From NCBI RefSeq assembly GCF_018215265.2, contig NZ_CP136562.1, positions 3,534,001 through 3,598,000 on the forward strand: 64,000 nucleotides of DNA. Reading direction: 5' to 3'. Numbering within the stretch: the first letter of the stretch is position 1; each line of letters opens with the position of its first letter. The position numbers and the translations under genes are program-made. Positions 41,186-50,161 of the stretch are shown piece after piece. Source of the stretch: Paenarthrobacter sp. GOM3 (GTDB lineage: Bacteria; Actinomycetota; Actinomycetes; Actinomycetales; Micrococcaceae). Under the pieces are notes generated by a model. The model did not search any database. It was given only the letters and a program-made list of their open reading frames with translations, and had not been told where the DNA came from.

Positions 41186-43366
41186 ATGCACCCGCTCCAT
41201 CTCCGTTCTGCAGGTACCAGCCTGGTGATCAGCACCCATCGCGGAGAGGCTGAGATCACCCACTGGGGAGCCGATCTTGGCGAAACCCTGCCCGACCTTG
41301 CCATCCTCAACGAGCCCATCCCGCCGTCCTCCATCGACGCCAACGTCCCAGCCGGGCTCCTTCCCCAGGCGTCGTCGTCCTGGCAGGGCCGCCCCGGTCT
41401 GCGGGGCCACCGCGTCATCGACGGCGTACCCGGCTTTGACTTCTCGGTGCGCCTTCGCGTGGTGAGTGCTACCGCGGACGGCAACACCGCCGTCGTGCTT
41501 CAGTCAGATCCCGACGCCGGCATCACGGTGACCAGCCGCCTCACCCTTCATCCGGGCGGACTTCTCGAACTGAAGCACACGGCCAGCAACGACGGCACGT
41601 CGCCTTTCCAACTGGACGAGTTGGCGACGTTGCTCCCGGTAGCGCCTGACGCCGTCGAACTCCTGGACCTGACCGGCCGGTGGTGCCGGGAACGGCACCC
41701 GCAGCGCCGTTCCATCCAGCAGGGCACCTGGGTCCGGACAGGACGCCATGGCCGGACCGGGCACGATTCCTCGCTGCTGCTCGCCGCAGGAACGGCAGGG
41801 TTCGGCAACCGCCATGGCAAGGTCTGGGCCACGCATCTGGCGTGGAGCGGAAACCACGAGCAATTCGCGGACAGCGTGGGTGATGGTCGGACCTTGGTGG
41901 GCGGCTCGGAGCTCCTTGGTCCAGCCGAGGTGGTGCTGCAGCCCGGTGAAAGTTACACCACCCCGGCACTGTTTGCGGCCTACTCCGATCATGGCCTGGA
42001 TGGCATCACGGAGGCGTTCTACAGCTGGTTCCGCTCACGTCCGCACCATGTTGGGCCGCGTTCCGGCAAGCCCCGCCCAGTAGTCCTCAACACCTGGGAA
42101 GCGGTCTACTTCGACCACAGCCTGGACACGCTGGTCGAGCTGGCGGCGTCCGCTGCGGACCTGGGCGTGGAGCGTTTCGTGCTCGACGACGGCTGGTTCC
42201 GTGGGCGCCGGGACGACCATGCGGGCCTGGGCGACTGGTACGTGGACCAGACCGTGTGGCCCTCGGGCCTGACCCCGCTCATCAATGCCGTGACCACCCA
42301 CGGCATGGAGTTCGGGCTCTGGGTGGAGCCGGAAATGATCAACCTGGATTCAGACGTTGCCCGTGCTCATCCCGAGTGGATCGTGGGTCCGTCAGCAGTT
42401 TCCTACAAGGAAGGGGGCCGGCTGCCGCTTGAGTGGCGGCAGCAGCACGTCATCGATCTGGTGAACCCGGAGGCGTGGCAGTACATCTTCGATCGCATCC
42501 ACACCCTGCTGAGCGAGAACAACATCAGCTACCTCAAGTGGGACCAGAACCGCGATCTGCTGGAGCACGGCCATGCCGGGCGCTCTTCAGTGCATGAGCA
42601 GACCCTGGCCGCCTACCGGCTGTTCGATGCTTTGCGGGCGGCCCATCCGGGCGTCGAGATCGAAAGCTGCTCCTCGGGCGGGGCACGCGTGGACTTGGGA
42701 ATCCTTGAACGGACGGACCGGATCTGGGCCTCGGACTGCAATGACGCCCTCGAGCGGCAGACCATCCAGCGCTGGACGGGCATGGTGGTTCCGCCGGAGC
42801 TGGTGGGCGGGCATATTGGGCCCACAACGTCACACACCACTGCCCGCACGCACGATCTCTCCTTCCGTGCCATTACCGCGCTGTTCGGGCACTTCGGGAT
42901 GGAGTGGGATGTCCGATCGGTGGCGGGGGCTGAGCGCGAAGAACTCAAGCGCTTCATCGGGTTGTACAAGGAACACCGCGGGCTCATCCACAGTGGACGA
43001 ATGGTCCGCGCCGAAGTGCCCGACGAGTCGCTGATGGTGCACGGTGTTGTGGACACTCGCGACGGCGGCACTCCTCCCGGTGCCACCACTGCGCTGTTCG
43101 CTGTGGTCAAGACAAGGACAGGGTTCGCAGAGCACGTGGGAAGAGTCGCGATACCCGGGCTCGATCCGCTGCGCTCTCACCGTGTGGAGCTGCTGTTCCC
43201 GACGCCGGAAGATGCTGACTATGGGCACACGTTCATCGAAGCCAAGCCTGCACCGTGGCTTGCGGGCGGAGCCGAAGCGTCAGGACGGTTCCTGGCCGAG
43301 GTGGGGCTTCCGATGCCCGTCCTGAACCCGGAGCACGCCATCCTGCTGCGGCTCACCGCCCTCTAA
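41186..43366 (+). CDS. Alpha-galactosidase, GH36
   Basis: Hydrolyses terminal alpha-1,6-galactose from melibiose/raffinose-type sugars; 726 residues (family about 720), no signal peptide, so intracellular. N-terminal beta-sandwich (to about 300), then the TIM barrel with DDGWFRGRRDDHAGLGDW, the nucleophile Asp 453 in LKWDQNRD, CSSGGARVDLGIL, and the acid/base Asp 517 in ASDCNDALERQTIQ. C-terminal beta domain follows. This matches AgaA/RafA-type enzymes and explains the importer: sugar is imported intact, then cut. It has no strong ribosome site and follows the hairpin at 41090. Confidence 0.93.
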   Translation: MHPLHLRSAGTSLVISTHRGEAEITHWGADLGETLPDLAILNEPIPPSSIDANVPAGLLPQASSSWQGRPGLRGHRVIDGVPGFDFSVRLRVVSATADGNTAVVLQSDPDAGITVTSRLTLHPGGLLELKHTASNDGTSPFQLDELATLLPVAPDAVELLDLTGRWCRERHPQRRSIQQGTWVRTGRHGRTGHDSSLLLAAGTAGFGNRHGKVWATHLAWSGNHEQFADSVGDGRTLVGGSELLGPAEVVLQPGESYTTPALFAAYSDHGLDGITEAFYSWFRSRPHHVGPRSGKPRPVVLNTWEAVYFDHSLDTLVELAASAADLGVERFVLDDGWFRGRRDDHAGLGDWYVDQTVWPSGLTPLINAVTTHGMEFGLWVEPEMINLDSDVARAHPEWIVGPSAVSYKEGGRLPLEWRQQHVIDLVNPEAWQYIFDRIHTLLSENNISYLKWDQNRDLLEHGHAGRSSVHEQTLAAYRLFDALRAAHPGVEIESCSSGGARVDLGILERTDRIWASDCNDALERQTIQRWTGMVVPPELVGGHIGPTTSHTTARTHDLSFRAITALFGHFGMEWDVRSVAGAEREELKRFIGLYKEHRGLIHSGRMVRAEVPDESLMVHGVVDTRDGGTPPGATTALFAVVKTRTGFAEHVGRVAIPGLDPLRSHRVELLFPTPEDADYGHTFIEAKPAPWLAGGAEASGRFLAEVGLPMPVLNPEHAILLRLTAL

Positions 43367-43379
43367 CGCTCGCTCACGT
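43366..43379. repeat. Short GTGAGCGAGCGT repeat, inverted copy
   Basis: ACGCTCGCTCACGT directly after the alpha-galactosidase stop is the reverse complement of the GTGAGCGAGCGT unit present twice at 46167-46213. Confidence 0.6.
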
Positions 43380-43397
43380 ACCAGCGGCTCCCCGGGA

Positions 43398-43441
43398 ACC
43401 CTCGCTCACATCCCTACCGCTTCCCGCCAACCCTCGCTCAC
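43398..43441 (+). repeat. 44-nt intergenic repeat, right copy
   Basis: Same sequence and orientation as 35215-35258 with two differences. It lies between the alpha-galactosidase stop (43366) and the aroQ stop (43454). Unlike the left copy it has no downstream complementary arm. Confidence 0.85.
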
Positions 43442-43453
43442 CTACGTCGGCTT

Positions 43454-43918
43454 TTAGACGGCGTCGGCCAGGTAATCGATAGCGAGCTTGTATCCGAGTA
43501 CGCCGGCACCCACGATGATCGCGCTGCACACACCCGACAGGTACGAGTGGTGCCTGAATTCTTCGCGCTGGTGGACGTTGGTGATGTGGACTTCGACGGC
43601 GGGGAGCTGCACAGCGGCCAAGGCGTCACGAAGTGCCACGGATGTGTGCGTGTAAGCACCGGCGTTGATCACGATTCCCACAGCGCTGCCCCGCGCCGCA
43701 TGGATGGCGTCAAGAAGATCGCCCTCGTGGTTTGACTGCACGCAATCCACGGTGAAGCCGTGGGCGGCCGCGGCAGTCATGGCGAGTTGTTCGACGTCGG
43801 CCAGTGTGGACGTGCCGTACTTTTCGGGCTCCCGGGTGCCCAGGAGGTTCAGGTTGGGGCCGTTGATCACAAGGATGGTGCCGCGACCGGCTTCGGTGGC
43901 GGGAGTGGCTTCAGTCAT
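43454..43918 (-). CDS. aroQ: Type II 3-dehydroquinate dehydratase
   Basis: Third step of the shikimate pathway: dehydration of 3-dehydroquinate, in the cytosol. The protein has 154 residues (family about 145-150). [21 protein letters not shown] carries the catalytic Tyr and the flexible lid Arg; [29 protein letters not shown] with the substrate-binding Asn, and [18 protein letters not shown] complete the family motifs. The ATG at 43918 is chosen; an upstream in-frame reading to 44140 is antisense to marP. Stands alone downstream of marP on the same strand. Confidence 0.95.
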   Translation of the reverse strand: MTEATPATEAGRGTILVINGPNLNLLGTREPEKYGTSTLADVEQLAMTAAAAHGFTVDCVQSNHEGDLLDAIHAARGSAVGIVINAGAYTHTSVALRDALAAVQLPAVEVHITNVHQREEFRHHSYLSGVCSAIIVGAGVLGYKLAIDYLADAV

Positions 43919-43968
43919 GGCTTCCAATCTATAGCCGTGTAGAAGCCTCAGGGAACTCCGCCCACCAA

Positions 43969-44009
43969 GTGAGAGAGCGTTCCTCAAAACCGCCACTATG
44001 TGAGAGAGG
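43969..44009. repeat. Two copies of a GTGAGAGAG motif
   Basis: GTGAGAGAGCG (43969-43979) and GTGAGAGAGG (44000-44009), 31 bp apart, in the short spacer between aroQ and marP. They resemble, but are distinct from, the GTGAGCGAG family elsewhere in the window. Confidence 0.5.
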
Positions 44010-44015
44010 GATGCG

Positions 44016-45200
44016 TTACTTACGCGTGCACTGGCCGGCTGAAACCGCGCTGTTGAGTCCGGGCGCCTGGGCTGCCACGGGCTCAAGGTCTTCCATGGTG
44101 AGGGCAAAGCCAAGGGCGGCGTCCGTGGTGGTCTTCGCAAAGATCAGGCCTGCCACTTGCCCCTGCGTCGTCAGCAGCGGTCCGCCCGAGTTTCCAGGCT
44201 GGACGTCGCCGGCGAGCTTGTACACCAGCTCCGGTGACGGGTTATTGCCGTAAATATCCGGAACCAGGATGGTGGAGATACCTTGCACGGTAGCCGGTTT
44301 CGACTGGAACGGGCCACCATGCGGGTACCCTGCGAAAGCAGCCGGGGTGCCAGCCGGCAGGTCGTCGCTGAGCGGCAACGGTGCGGACCGGAGGCCGTCA
44401 ACGGCCAGCACTGCGATGTCCCGCTGGGAGTCGAAGTAGACCACGCGACCCGGCAGCGCACCGCCGTCGGGAATTTCCACCACGGGCTGCGACACGCCCG
44501 CCACCACATGCGCGTTGGTGACGACGCGCCCGGGCGAAACAACGAATCCGGATCCGGTCTGGTTTTGACCGCATTCGTAGGCCGTGCCAGCGATCTTCAG
44601 GACGGACTGGGCGGCCTGGTTCAGCGCGGGAGTGTCAGTTGACTCGTTCGGGATGGTCACAGGCGTCGTCGGCCCGATGCCCTCGATGAGCTTGGGAATC
44701 CCATCGCCGATCACCGTGGACCTGAGTTGCGCCATGGTGCTCTTGACCGGCGTCGGTGTCAGATTGTCGATGGAACGAATGACTCGCGACTCCGCGATTT
44801 GCTGCGAAACGAACGGCACGCCCAGAGAACTGATGCTGAATGCGAGCATGGACATCACCAGCGCAGCGACCACTACGCTCACCACGCCACCGATCAGCCG
44901 GTCGACAGCGTGCAGCGGCTTGATCCGGACAGCGTGGCGGATACGACGCCCAATCATGGTTCCCAGTCCATGACCGACAGCAATAAGTACGACGGCGGCG
45001 CCCACCGTGGCGGTAAGCCTCCAGCCGCTGTCGCTTACCCAGCCACTGACGAGCGGGACCGCTACGAAGGCAGCGATGGCGCCGACCACGAAACCGGCAA
45101 TTCCGCCCAAAGTGACCATGAAGCCGTTGCGTAGGCCGTAGATCAAGTAGGAGAGCAGCATCAGGATCAATGCCAAATCCAATATCGTCAAGCCAAACAC
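44016..45200 (-). CDS. marP: MarP-like membrane serine protease
   Basis: CvpA-type four-helix membrane region (about 1-130: [68 protein letters not shown]) followed by a periplasmic trypsin-like protease. Catalytic triad: His in [10 protein letters not shown] (about 231), Asp in QRDIAVLAV (about 261), Ser in [13 protein letters not shown] (about 338). Cys 210 and Cys 391 match the disulfide pair of M. tuberculosis MarP (Rv3671c), which acts in acid and oxidative stress resistance. TTG (45203) and GTG (45200) are both possible starts; GTG has better spacing to AGGAG. Divergent from crp. Confidence 0.92.
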   Translation of the reverse strand: MFGLTILDLALILMLLSYLIYGLRNGFMVTLGGIAGFVVGAIAAFVAVPLVSGWVSDSGWRLTATVGAAVVLIAVGHGLGTMIGRRIRHAVRIKPLHAVDRLIGGVVSVVVAALVMSMLAFSISSLGVPFVSQQIAESRVIRSIDNLTPTPVKSTMAQLRSTVIGDGIPKLIEGIGPTTPVTIPNESTDTPALNQAAQSVLKIAGTAYECGQNQTGSGFVVSPGRVVTNAHVVAGVSQPVVEIPDGGALPGRVVYFDSQRDIAVLAVDGLRSAPLPLSDDLPAGTPAAFAGYPHGGPFQSKPATVQGISTILVPDIYGNNPSPELVYKLAGDVQPGNSGGPLLTTQGQVAGLIFAKTTTDAALGFALTMEDLEPVAAQAPGLNSAVSAGQCTRK

Positions 45201-45433
45201 CAATGCTCCTCATAGCCGGGTAGCGACAATTCTAGTTGCGGACCCTGACAGCCAACCGTTAGTCACATCACGCCGGATGACGCATTTGGGCTGATTACTG
45301 GCCAGAGAAGGGCGCTGATGGCGGCAAACCCGCGCCGTTTCAGCGTTTCGCATGCCAAGTACGTCACAGAAGCCCAAAAATTCTGAAACAATGGCTGAAG
45401 CGCCACGACCGAAACTTATATTCAGGAGATTTC

Positions 45434-46111
45434 ATGGACATCGAGGTATTGCGCCGCGCACCCCTCTTCGCCACCCTTGACGACGACGCATTCCGCCTGC
45501 TGACGGACGAACTCACAGAGGTGGACCTTTCACGCGGGGCTTCCGTGTTCCGCGAAGGCGACCAGGGTGACCAGCTCTACTTCATCGTTTCCGGCAAGGT
45601 GAAGCTCGGCCGCACCTCCCCCGACGGCCGCGAGTCCCTGCTCGCCATCCTCGGCCCGGGTGAACTCTTCGGTGAAATGGCTTTGTTCGACCCCAGCCCG
45701 CGCACCGCCACGGCTACAGCCGTCTCCGAGACCCGCTTGGCCGGCCTCAAGAACGAGAGCCTCAACGCGCTCCTGCGCACACGCCCGGAAGTTTCCGCGC
45801 AGCTGCTTCAGGCCCTGGCCCGCCGCCTTCGCCGCACCAACGACTCCCTCTCGGACCTCGTCTTCTCTGACGTTCCGGGCCGCGTCGCCAAGGCCCTCCT
45901 GGACCTGGCTGACCGCTTCGGCCGCCCGGCCACCGACGGTGTCCTGGTTGCCCACGAGCTTACGCAGGAAGAACTTGCCCAGCTCGTTGGCGCTTCCCGC
46001 GAGACCGTGAACAAAGCACTGGCCGAATTCGTACAGCGCGGCTGGCTCCGCCTCGAGGCCCGCGCAGTGGTCATCCTCGACATGCAGCGCCTGCGCCAGC
46101 GCTCCCGCTAG
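45434..46111 (+). CDS. Crp/Fnr-family transcription regulator (GlxR/Crp orthologue)
   Basis: Cyclic-nucleotide-type global regulator, 225 residues. N-terminal sensor domain: PLFATLDDDAFRLLTDELTEVDLSRGASVFREGDQGDQLYFIVSGKVKLGR, GPGELFGEMALFDPSPRTATATAVSETRLA with the phosphate-binding Glu-Met-Ala-Leu-x6-Arg-(T/S) motif. C-terminal winged helix: LTQEELAQLVGASRETVNKALAEFVQRGWLRL. Orthologue position of Rv3676. It ends with a strong terminator. A good site (TTCAGGAGATTTC) precedes the ATG. Confidence 0.94.
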   Translation: MDIEVLRRAPLFATLDDDAFRLLTDELTEVDLSRGASVFREGDQGDQLYFIVSGKVKLGRTSPDGRESLLAILGPGELFGEMALFDPSPRTATATAVSETRLAGLKNESLNALLRTRPEVSAQLLQALARRLRRTNDSLSDLVFSDVPGRVAKALLDLADRFGRPATDGVLVAHELTQEELAQLVGASRETVNKALAEFVQRGWLRLEARAVVILDMQRLRQRSR

Positions 46112-46118
46112 AGCATTC

Positions 46119-46157
46119 AAAAAAGCCGCCCCGGTTGATGACCGGGGCGGCTTTTTT
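46119..46157. terminator. Strong bidirectional rho-independent terminator after crp
   Basis: GCCGCCCCGGT (46125-46135) pairs with ACCGGGGCGGC (46141-46151) around TGATG; flanked by six A on the left and six T on the right, so it works on both strands, serving crp and the convergent NUDIX gene. Confidence 0.93.
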
Positions 46158-46166
46158 GTTGCCTTG

Positions 46167-46213
46167 GTGAGCGAGCGTCCGGCTCAAGCAGGCGGAACGT
46201 GAGCGAGCGTCCG
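46167..46213. repeat. Two direct copies of GTGAGCGAGCGTCCG
   Basis: Exact 15-nt copies at 46167-46181 and 46199-46213, 32 bp apart, between the crp terminator and the NUDIX stop codon. Same family as the short repeat at 43366 and the arms of the hairpin at 35244. Confidence 0.75.
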
Positions 46214-47125
46214 TCAGCGTTCGCGCTGGGGTTCGCCGGCTATGGTCCTGGCGGCTTCGACTTCGAGCATCAGGATGCCGCCTTCGTCCACCAGCTTTGC
46301 CTGGTACACGTGGGCTTTGCGCTTGTAGCTCAGGTACGCGATACAGCCGTTGGCGGCGGCCATTTTCTCGAGCATGATTTCGGAGCCAGGCACCAGGAGT
46401 TGGCCCAACGTGAGCCCAACGGTATTAGGTTGGCCGATTTCGTCGCCGAGCGCAGGAGTGTCCCGCAGGGAGATAGCCTCGGCAGCGCACACCCAACGGC
46501 CCCAGACACCCTTGCTTCCAAGGATCGAAGGCTGCTGGTTCACTGGGACCGTGGCGGCGAAGTACCGGGTATTGAAGCGGGTGTGCGCAAAGTCCGGGCT
46601 CAGCCAATTCACCAGGGGCTTCAACAGGTCAGTACGCAGAGAGAGACCACGCTTGGACAGCATCTCGGTAAAGGACTTCTCCTGCGCCGCTACTGCTTCC
46701 CGGGCCCGCATCCAGTCCACCGTGGAGTTTGACTCAACCGTGGAGGACGCGTCCGGCCCTGCGAGCAGCACGCCGGTCTCCTCAAAGAGTTCGCGGATGG
46801 CGCCCACCACGTGGCGGCGGGCGAGTCCGACGTCGTCCGTTCCCATCTGCTCAGCCCAATGCTGCGGTGAGGGACCCAACCAGCCGACGGGATCGTCGTC
46901 GGACGGGTCCAGGGAGCCGCCGGGGAAAGCGACAACGCCCAAGGGCGAAGACCCCGGCCTGTAACCAAGCCAGGTCTCCAGACCCGTGGGCGAGTCCCGC
47001 AAAAGGACAACAGATGAGGCGTAGCGGGCGGCCCTGGGGGTCCGCTCGCCGAGATCAAGCCAGTTTCGGGCTGCCCCTTCGAGTTCGGGGGGCAGAACGA
47101 ACAGACGGCGTGCAAGCTGCGGCAA
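46214..47125 (-). CDS. NUDIX hydrolase, long type
   Basis: 303 residues, larger than simple Nudix proteins and similar in outline to the NUDT19-like class. The Nudix box is interrupted by an insertion: GVVAFPGGSLDPSDDD..., about 28 residues, then RRHVVGAIRELFEETGVLL, so the Gly-Gly part and the R-E-x2-E-E-x-G part are far apart, as in NUDT19-type acyl-CoA diphosphatases. FAATVPVNQQPSI and GRWVCAAEAI follow. Substrate not determinable. It follows RidA by 17 bp on the same strand. The first codon is TTG at 47125; the start is uncertain. Confidence 0.83.
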   Translation of the reverse strand: MPQLARRLFVLPPELEGAARNWLDLGERTPRAARYASSVVLLRDSPTGLETWLGYRPGSSPLGVVAFPGGSLDPSDDDPVGWLGPSPQHWAEQMGTDDVGLARRHVVGAIRELFEETGVLLAGPDASSTVESNSTVDWMRAREAVAAQEKSFTEMLSKRGLSLRTDLLKPLVNWLSPDFAHTRFNTRYFAATVPVNQQPSILGSKGVWGRWVCAAEAISLRDTPALGDEIGQPNTVGLTLGQLLVPGSEIMLEKMAAANGCIAYLSYKRKAHVYQAKLVDEGGILMLEVEAARTIAGEPQRER

Positions 47126-47142
47126 TTGGGTGAACCGGTTCC

Positions 47143-47679
47143 TTAGCTGAATTCAGCAATGAGCTCGACCTCTACGGGAGAGTCGAGCGGCAACACAGAA
47201 ACGCCGACGGCGGAACGTGCGTGCTTGCCTGCCTCGCCCAAAACCTGGCCGAGGAGTTCGGAGGCACCGTTGATCACACCGGGCTGGCCGGTGAACGTGG
47301 GGTCGGAGGATACAAATCCGACAACCTTGACGATGCGGGTGATGCGGTCGAGATCGCCGATGACGCTCTTGACGGCGGCGAGGGCGTTGATCGCGCACAC
47401 TGCGGCGTAGCGCTTTGCGTCCTCGGGACTGACGGTGGGCTCGTCGGAGGTGCCCAACTCGCCGAGCGAGACCTTGCCCGTAGCTTCGAGTTTGCCGTTA
47501 ATAAAAGGCAACTGTCCGGACGTGTATACGTAATTGCCGGAGACGACGGCGGGTACGTAGTCGGCTACGGGGGCGGCGACCTCGGGGAGGGTCAAGCCGA
47601 GCTCGGCCAGACGCTGCTCAACGGCAGACGTCGGGGCGGCGGATTCCGCGGCAGACGTGGTTTCTGCGGGGGTGGTCAT
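47143..47679 (-). CDS. RidA-family protein (YjgF/YER057c/UK114)
   Basis: Reactive-enamine/imine deaminase-type protein, 178 residues. A 20-residue Ala/Thr/Ser-rich N-terminal stretch precedes the core that starts VEQRLAELGLTLP and continues with VPAVVSGNYVYTSGQLPFING. The conserved central part AVCAINALAAVKSVIGDLDRITRIVKVVGFV and end VGVSVLPLDSPVEVELIAEF match the family; the usual catalytic Arg position (x-A-R-S-A-V) is present as HARSAVGVSVLP. This is the Rv3678c type. ATG at 47679, 2 bp after the DUF4177 stop. Probably detoxifies 2-aminoacrylate-like intermediates. Confidence 0.9.
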   Translation of the reverse strand: MTTPAETTSAAESAAPTSAVEQRLAELGLTLPEVAAPVADYVPAVVSGNYVYTSGQLPFINGKLEATGKVSLGELGTSDEPTVSPEDAKRYAAVCAINALAAVKSVIGDLDRITRIVKVVGFVSSDPTFTGQPGVINGASELLGQVLGEAGKHARSAVGVSVLPLDSPVEVELIAEFS

Positions 47680-47681
47680 AG

Positions 47682-47837
47682 TTACTGCTTCTCCCTCTTC
47701 AGGTATGCAACAAGGCCTTTGCCATCGGGTCCACCGACGACCTGAACAAGCTCCCAGCCGTCCTCGCCCCACTGGTCCAGGATCTGCTTCGTGGCGTGGA
47801 TAATGAGCGGAATCGTGGCGTACTCCCATTTGGTCAT
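47682..47837 (-). CDS. DUF4177 small protein
   Basis: Very short protein of 51 residues: MTKWEYATIPLIIHATKQIL, then DQWGEDGWELVQVV and a Lys-rich end. The W-E-Y start and G-x-x-G-W-E-L-V core are the DUF4177 signature. It begins the leftward operon DUF4177 / RidA / NUDIX and is divergent from the PBP gene with only 37 bp between starts. In M. tuberculosis the same position is held by Rv3678A. Function unknown. Confidence 0.88.
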   Translation of the reverse strand: MTKWEYATIPLIIHATKQILDQWGEDGWELVQVVGGPDGKGLVAYLKREKQ

Positions 47838-47874
47838 GACAGAAAGCCTAGCCCTTGCCGGTAAAGTGGAAAAC

Positions 47875-50157
47875 ATGGTGACTCGCAAGAACCCACTATT
47901 CGACACTGCCACCACCCTCGGAAAGATTCTAGGTTTCCTTGGCGTGAGTGCGATCTGTGGCGTCCTGGTAGCGGGCCTTTTGGTCCCCGCCGCGGCCGTC
48001 TCAGGCAGTGCCGCAAGCGGTTCAATCCAGTTCTTTGACACTCTGCCGGCGGAACTCCAGGTGGATCCGCCCAGCCAGAACACGACGATCCTGGCGAAGG
48101 ACGGTTCGCCGATCGCCTCGATCTACGCAGAGAACCGGACCAAGGTTCCGCTGGACCAGATGAGCCCGTATATCAAGGACGCTGTCATCGCTATCGAGGA
48201 CAGCCGCTTCTACGAGCACGGCGGCATCGACACTACCGGCATCCTGCGAGCCATCGTCAGCACTGCACGCGGTAACAAGCAGGGCGCGTCCACCATCACG
48301 CAGCAGTATGTGAACAACGTCATCAACGAGTCACTGGTGGCATCCGGCAACGACTCCGACGTCAAGCTCAACGGTGTCAACAAAGGCGTCGGCGACAAGC
48401 TTCGCGAAATGAAGTTGGCTATCGCACTGGAGAAGAAGTTCTCCAAGGAACAGATCCTTGAGGGCTACCTCAACATCGTGTTCTTCAACCGCGACGCTTA
48501 CGGCATTGAGGCGGCGGCAAAATTCTTCTTCAGCACCTCAGCCAAGGACCTCACCCTCCCCCAGGCTGCCCTGCTGGCGGGCCTGGTCAACAGCCCGTCC
48601 GCTTTTGATCCGATCACCAACCCGGATAACGCCAAGGTCCGCCGTGACCTGGTGCTGGCAGCCATGGTCAACCAGAACAAGATCACCAAGGCGGAATACG
48701 ACGCCGCTGTGGCTACCCCGGTGACTACCAAGGTCACCCCGGCCCGCCAGGGTTGCGCCTACGCCACCATGGCACCGTACTTCTGCGACTACGTGCTGCA
48801 CCTGCTCTTCAACAACCCGGCCTACGGCGACACGCAGGAAGAGCGCATCAAGCGCGTCCAGCGCGGTGGCCTCACCATCAAGACCACCCTTGATCCCACT
48901 GCGCAGGCAGTGGCCCAGCAGCAGGTTGACGGCACGGCAGGCGCAAACCCGGACAAGTGGGGCGCCTCCATCACCTCCGTCCAGCCGGGCACCGGTCAGA
49001 TTGTGAGCATGGCCCAGAACACGGTGTGGCTGCCTCAAGAGGGCAAGTTTGATCAAACCCAGAACTTCAACGTCGATGTTTTGGACGCCAATGGCAACGA
49101 CCTCAACGGCATCGGCGGTTTCCAGCCCGGTTCCACGATGAAGCCCTTCACGTTCGCCCAGTGGCTGAACGAGGGCAAGTCGATGAACACCATCATCAAC
49201 GCGTCCCGCCGGACCTACCCACAGAATTTCCCGTGGCGTAACACGTGCCCGACGCCCGTCAATGGTTTCTACGACAAGAGCGTTCCAGGCAGCTTCGATC
49301 TGCAGAACTCCGACGAGGGTTACTACAGGAACATGACCGTCCTGTATGGCCTCATGAACTCCATCAACACGGCAACCTTCGCGTCGGCATCCCAGGTGGA
49401 CCTCTGCGGCATCCAGGGAATCGTGGACGCAACCGGGATCCACGGCGGACTTCCTGCCCGCGATGAAAACGGCAAGATCACGGACCCGAACCCCAAGGTC
49501 ACCATGACCACGCTGGCCAACCTGATCGGTTCTACTCAGACGGCTCCGCTGACCATGGCCGCTGCGTTCGCTACGTTTGCTGCTGACGGCAAGTACTGCG
49601 AGCCGATTGCCATCACGTCCGTGAAGGACCAATCGGGTGCTGATCTGCCAGCCCAATCATCGAACTGCAAGGACGCCATCAAGCCCGAGGTTGCCCGCGG
49701 TGTGGCTTACGCAATGCAGGAAGTGCTGAATGCCGGATCCGGTTCGCTGATCCGCCCCGCCCTGTCTACCAGGAACAACTTCCCGGTTGCTGCCAAGACC
49801 GGTACCAACGACTCCAACGGCTCCACCTGGGTTGTCGGTTACACCACCGGCCTTGCAACGGCTTCCTGGTTCGGTGATCCGCTGGACAACCAGCTCCGTC
49901 CCGGCCGGAACATCACGGTCAACGGCAAGTTCTACCCATCCATCGACGGTTACATGATCGCCGGTCCGCAGTTCACCAACTACATGTTGTCGGTGGCTCC
50001 CGCCTACGGAACCAACCCGTTCCAAGCGCCGCCATCCAACCTGCTGGGCGGTGCCGCTCCCCAGCGGAACACTACGCCGGCACCCACCACGCAGAACGCG
50101 CCCCCCGCTACAGACAACGGGAACAATGGCAATGGCAACGGTCCGGGCAAGGACTAG
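47875..50157 (+). CDS. Class A penicillin-binding protein (PonA-type)
   Basis: Bifunctional peptidoglycan synthase, 760 residues. Short cytoplasmic N-terminus and one membrane helix (LGFLGVSAICGVLVAGLLV). Glycosyltransferase GT51 domain: AIEDSRFYEHGGID (catalytic Glu 108), QGASTITQQYVNN, and an EKKFSKEQILEGYLN helix. Transpeptidase domain: Ser 420 in GSTMKPF (SxxK), NSIN (SxN) and Lys 641 in AKTGT (KTG). The C-terminal ~35 residues are Pro/Asn/Gly-rich. Orthologue position of M. tuberculosis PonA2 (Rv3682); no PASTA domain is seen. ATG at 47875 lacks a strong ribosome site. Confidence 0.95.
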   Translation: MVTRKNPLFDTATTLGKILGFLGVSAICGVLVAGLLVPAAAVSGSAASGSIQFFDTLPAELQVDPPSQNTTILAKDGSPIASIYAENRTKVPLDQMSPYIKDAVIAIEDSRFYEHGGIDTTGILRAIVSTARGNKQGASTITQQYVNNVINESLVASGNDSDVKLNGVNKGVGDKLREMKLAIALEKKFSKEQILEGYLNIVFFNRDAYGIEAAAKFFFSTSAKDLTLPQAALLAGLVNSPSAFDPITNPDNAKVRRDLVLAAMVNQNKITKAEYDAAVATPVTTKVTPARQGCAYATMAPYFCDYVLHLLFNNPAYGDTQEERIKRVQRGGLTIKTTLDPTAQAVAQQQVDGTAGANPDKWGASITSVQPGTGQIVSMAQNTVWLPQEGKFDQTQNFNVDVLDANGNDLNGIGGFQPGSTMKPFTFAQWLNEGKSMNTIINASRRTYPQNFPWRNTCPTPVNGFYDKSVPGSFDLQNSDEGYYRNMTVLYGLMNSINTATFASASQVDLCGIQGIVDATGIHGGLPARDENGKITDPNPKVTMTTLANLIGSTQTAPLTMAAAFATFAADGKYCEPIAITSVKDQSGADLPAQSSNCKDAIKPEVARGVAYAMQEVLNAGSGSLIRPALSTRNNFPVAAKTGTNDSNGSTWVVGYTTGLATASWFGDPLDNQLRPGRNITVNGKFYPSIDGYMIAGPQFTNYMLSVAPAYGTNPFQAPPSNLLGGAAPQRNTTPAPTTQNAPPATDNGNNGNGNGPGKD

Positions 50158-50161
50158 CCGA

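Noticed and set aside
45204..45433. CRP-type autoregulatory site in front of crp
   Set aside because: Only half-site-like matches (GTCACATC, GGATGAC) were seen; no full TGTGA-N6-TCACA palindrome.
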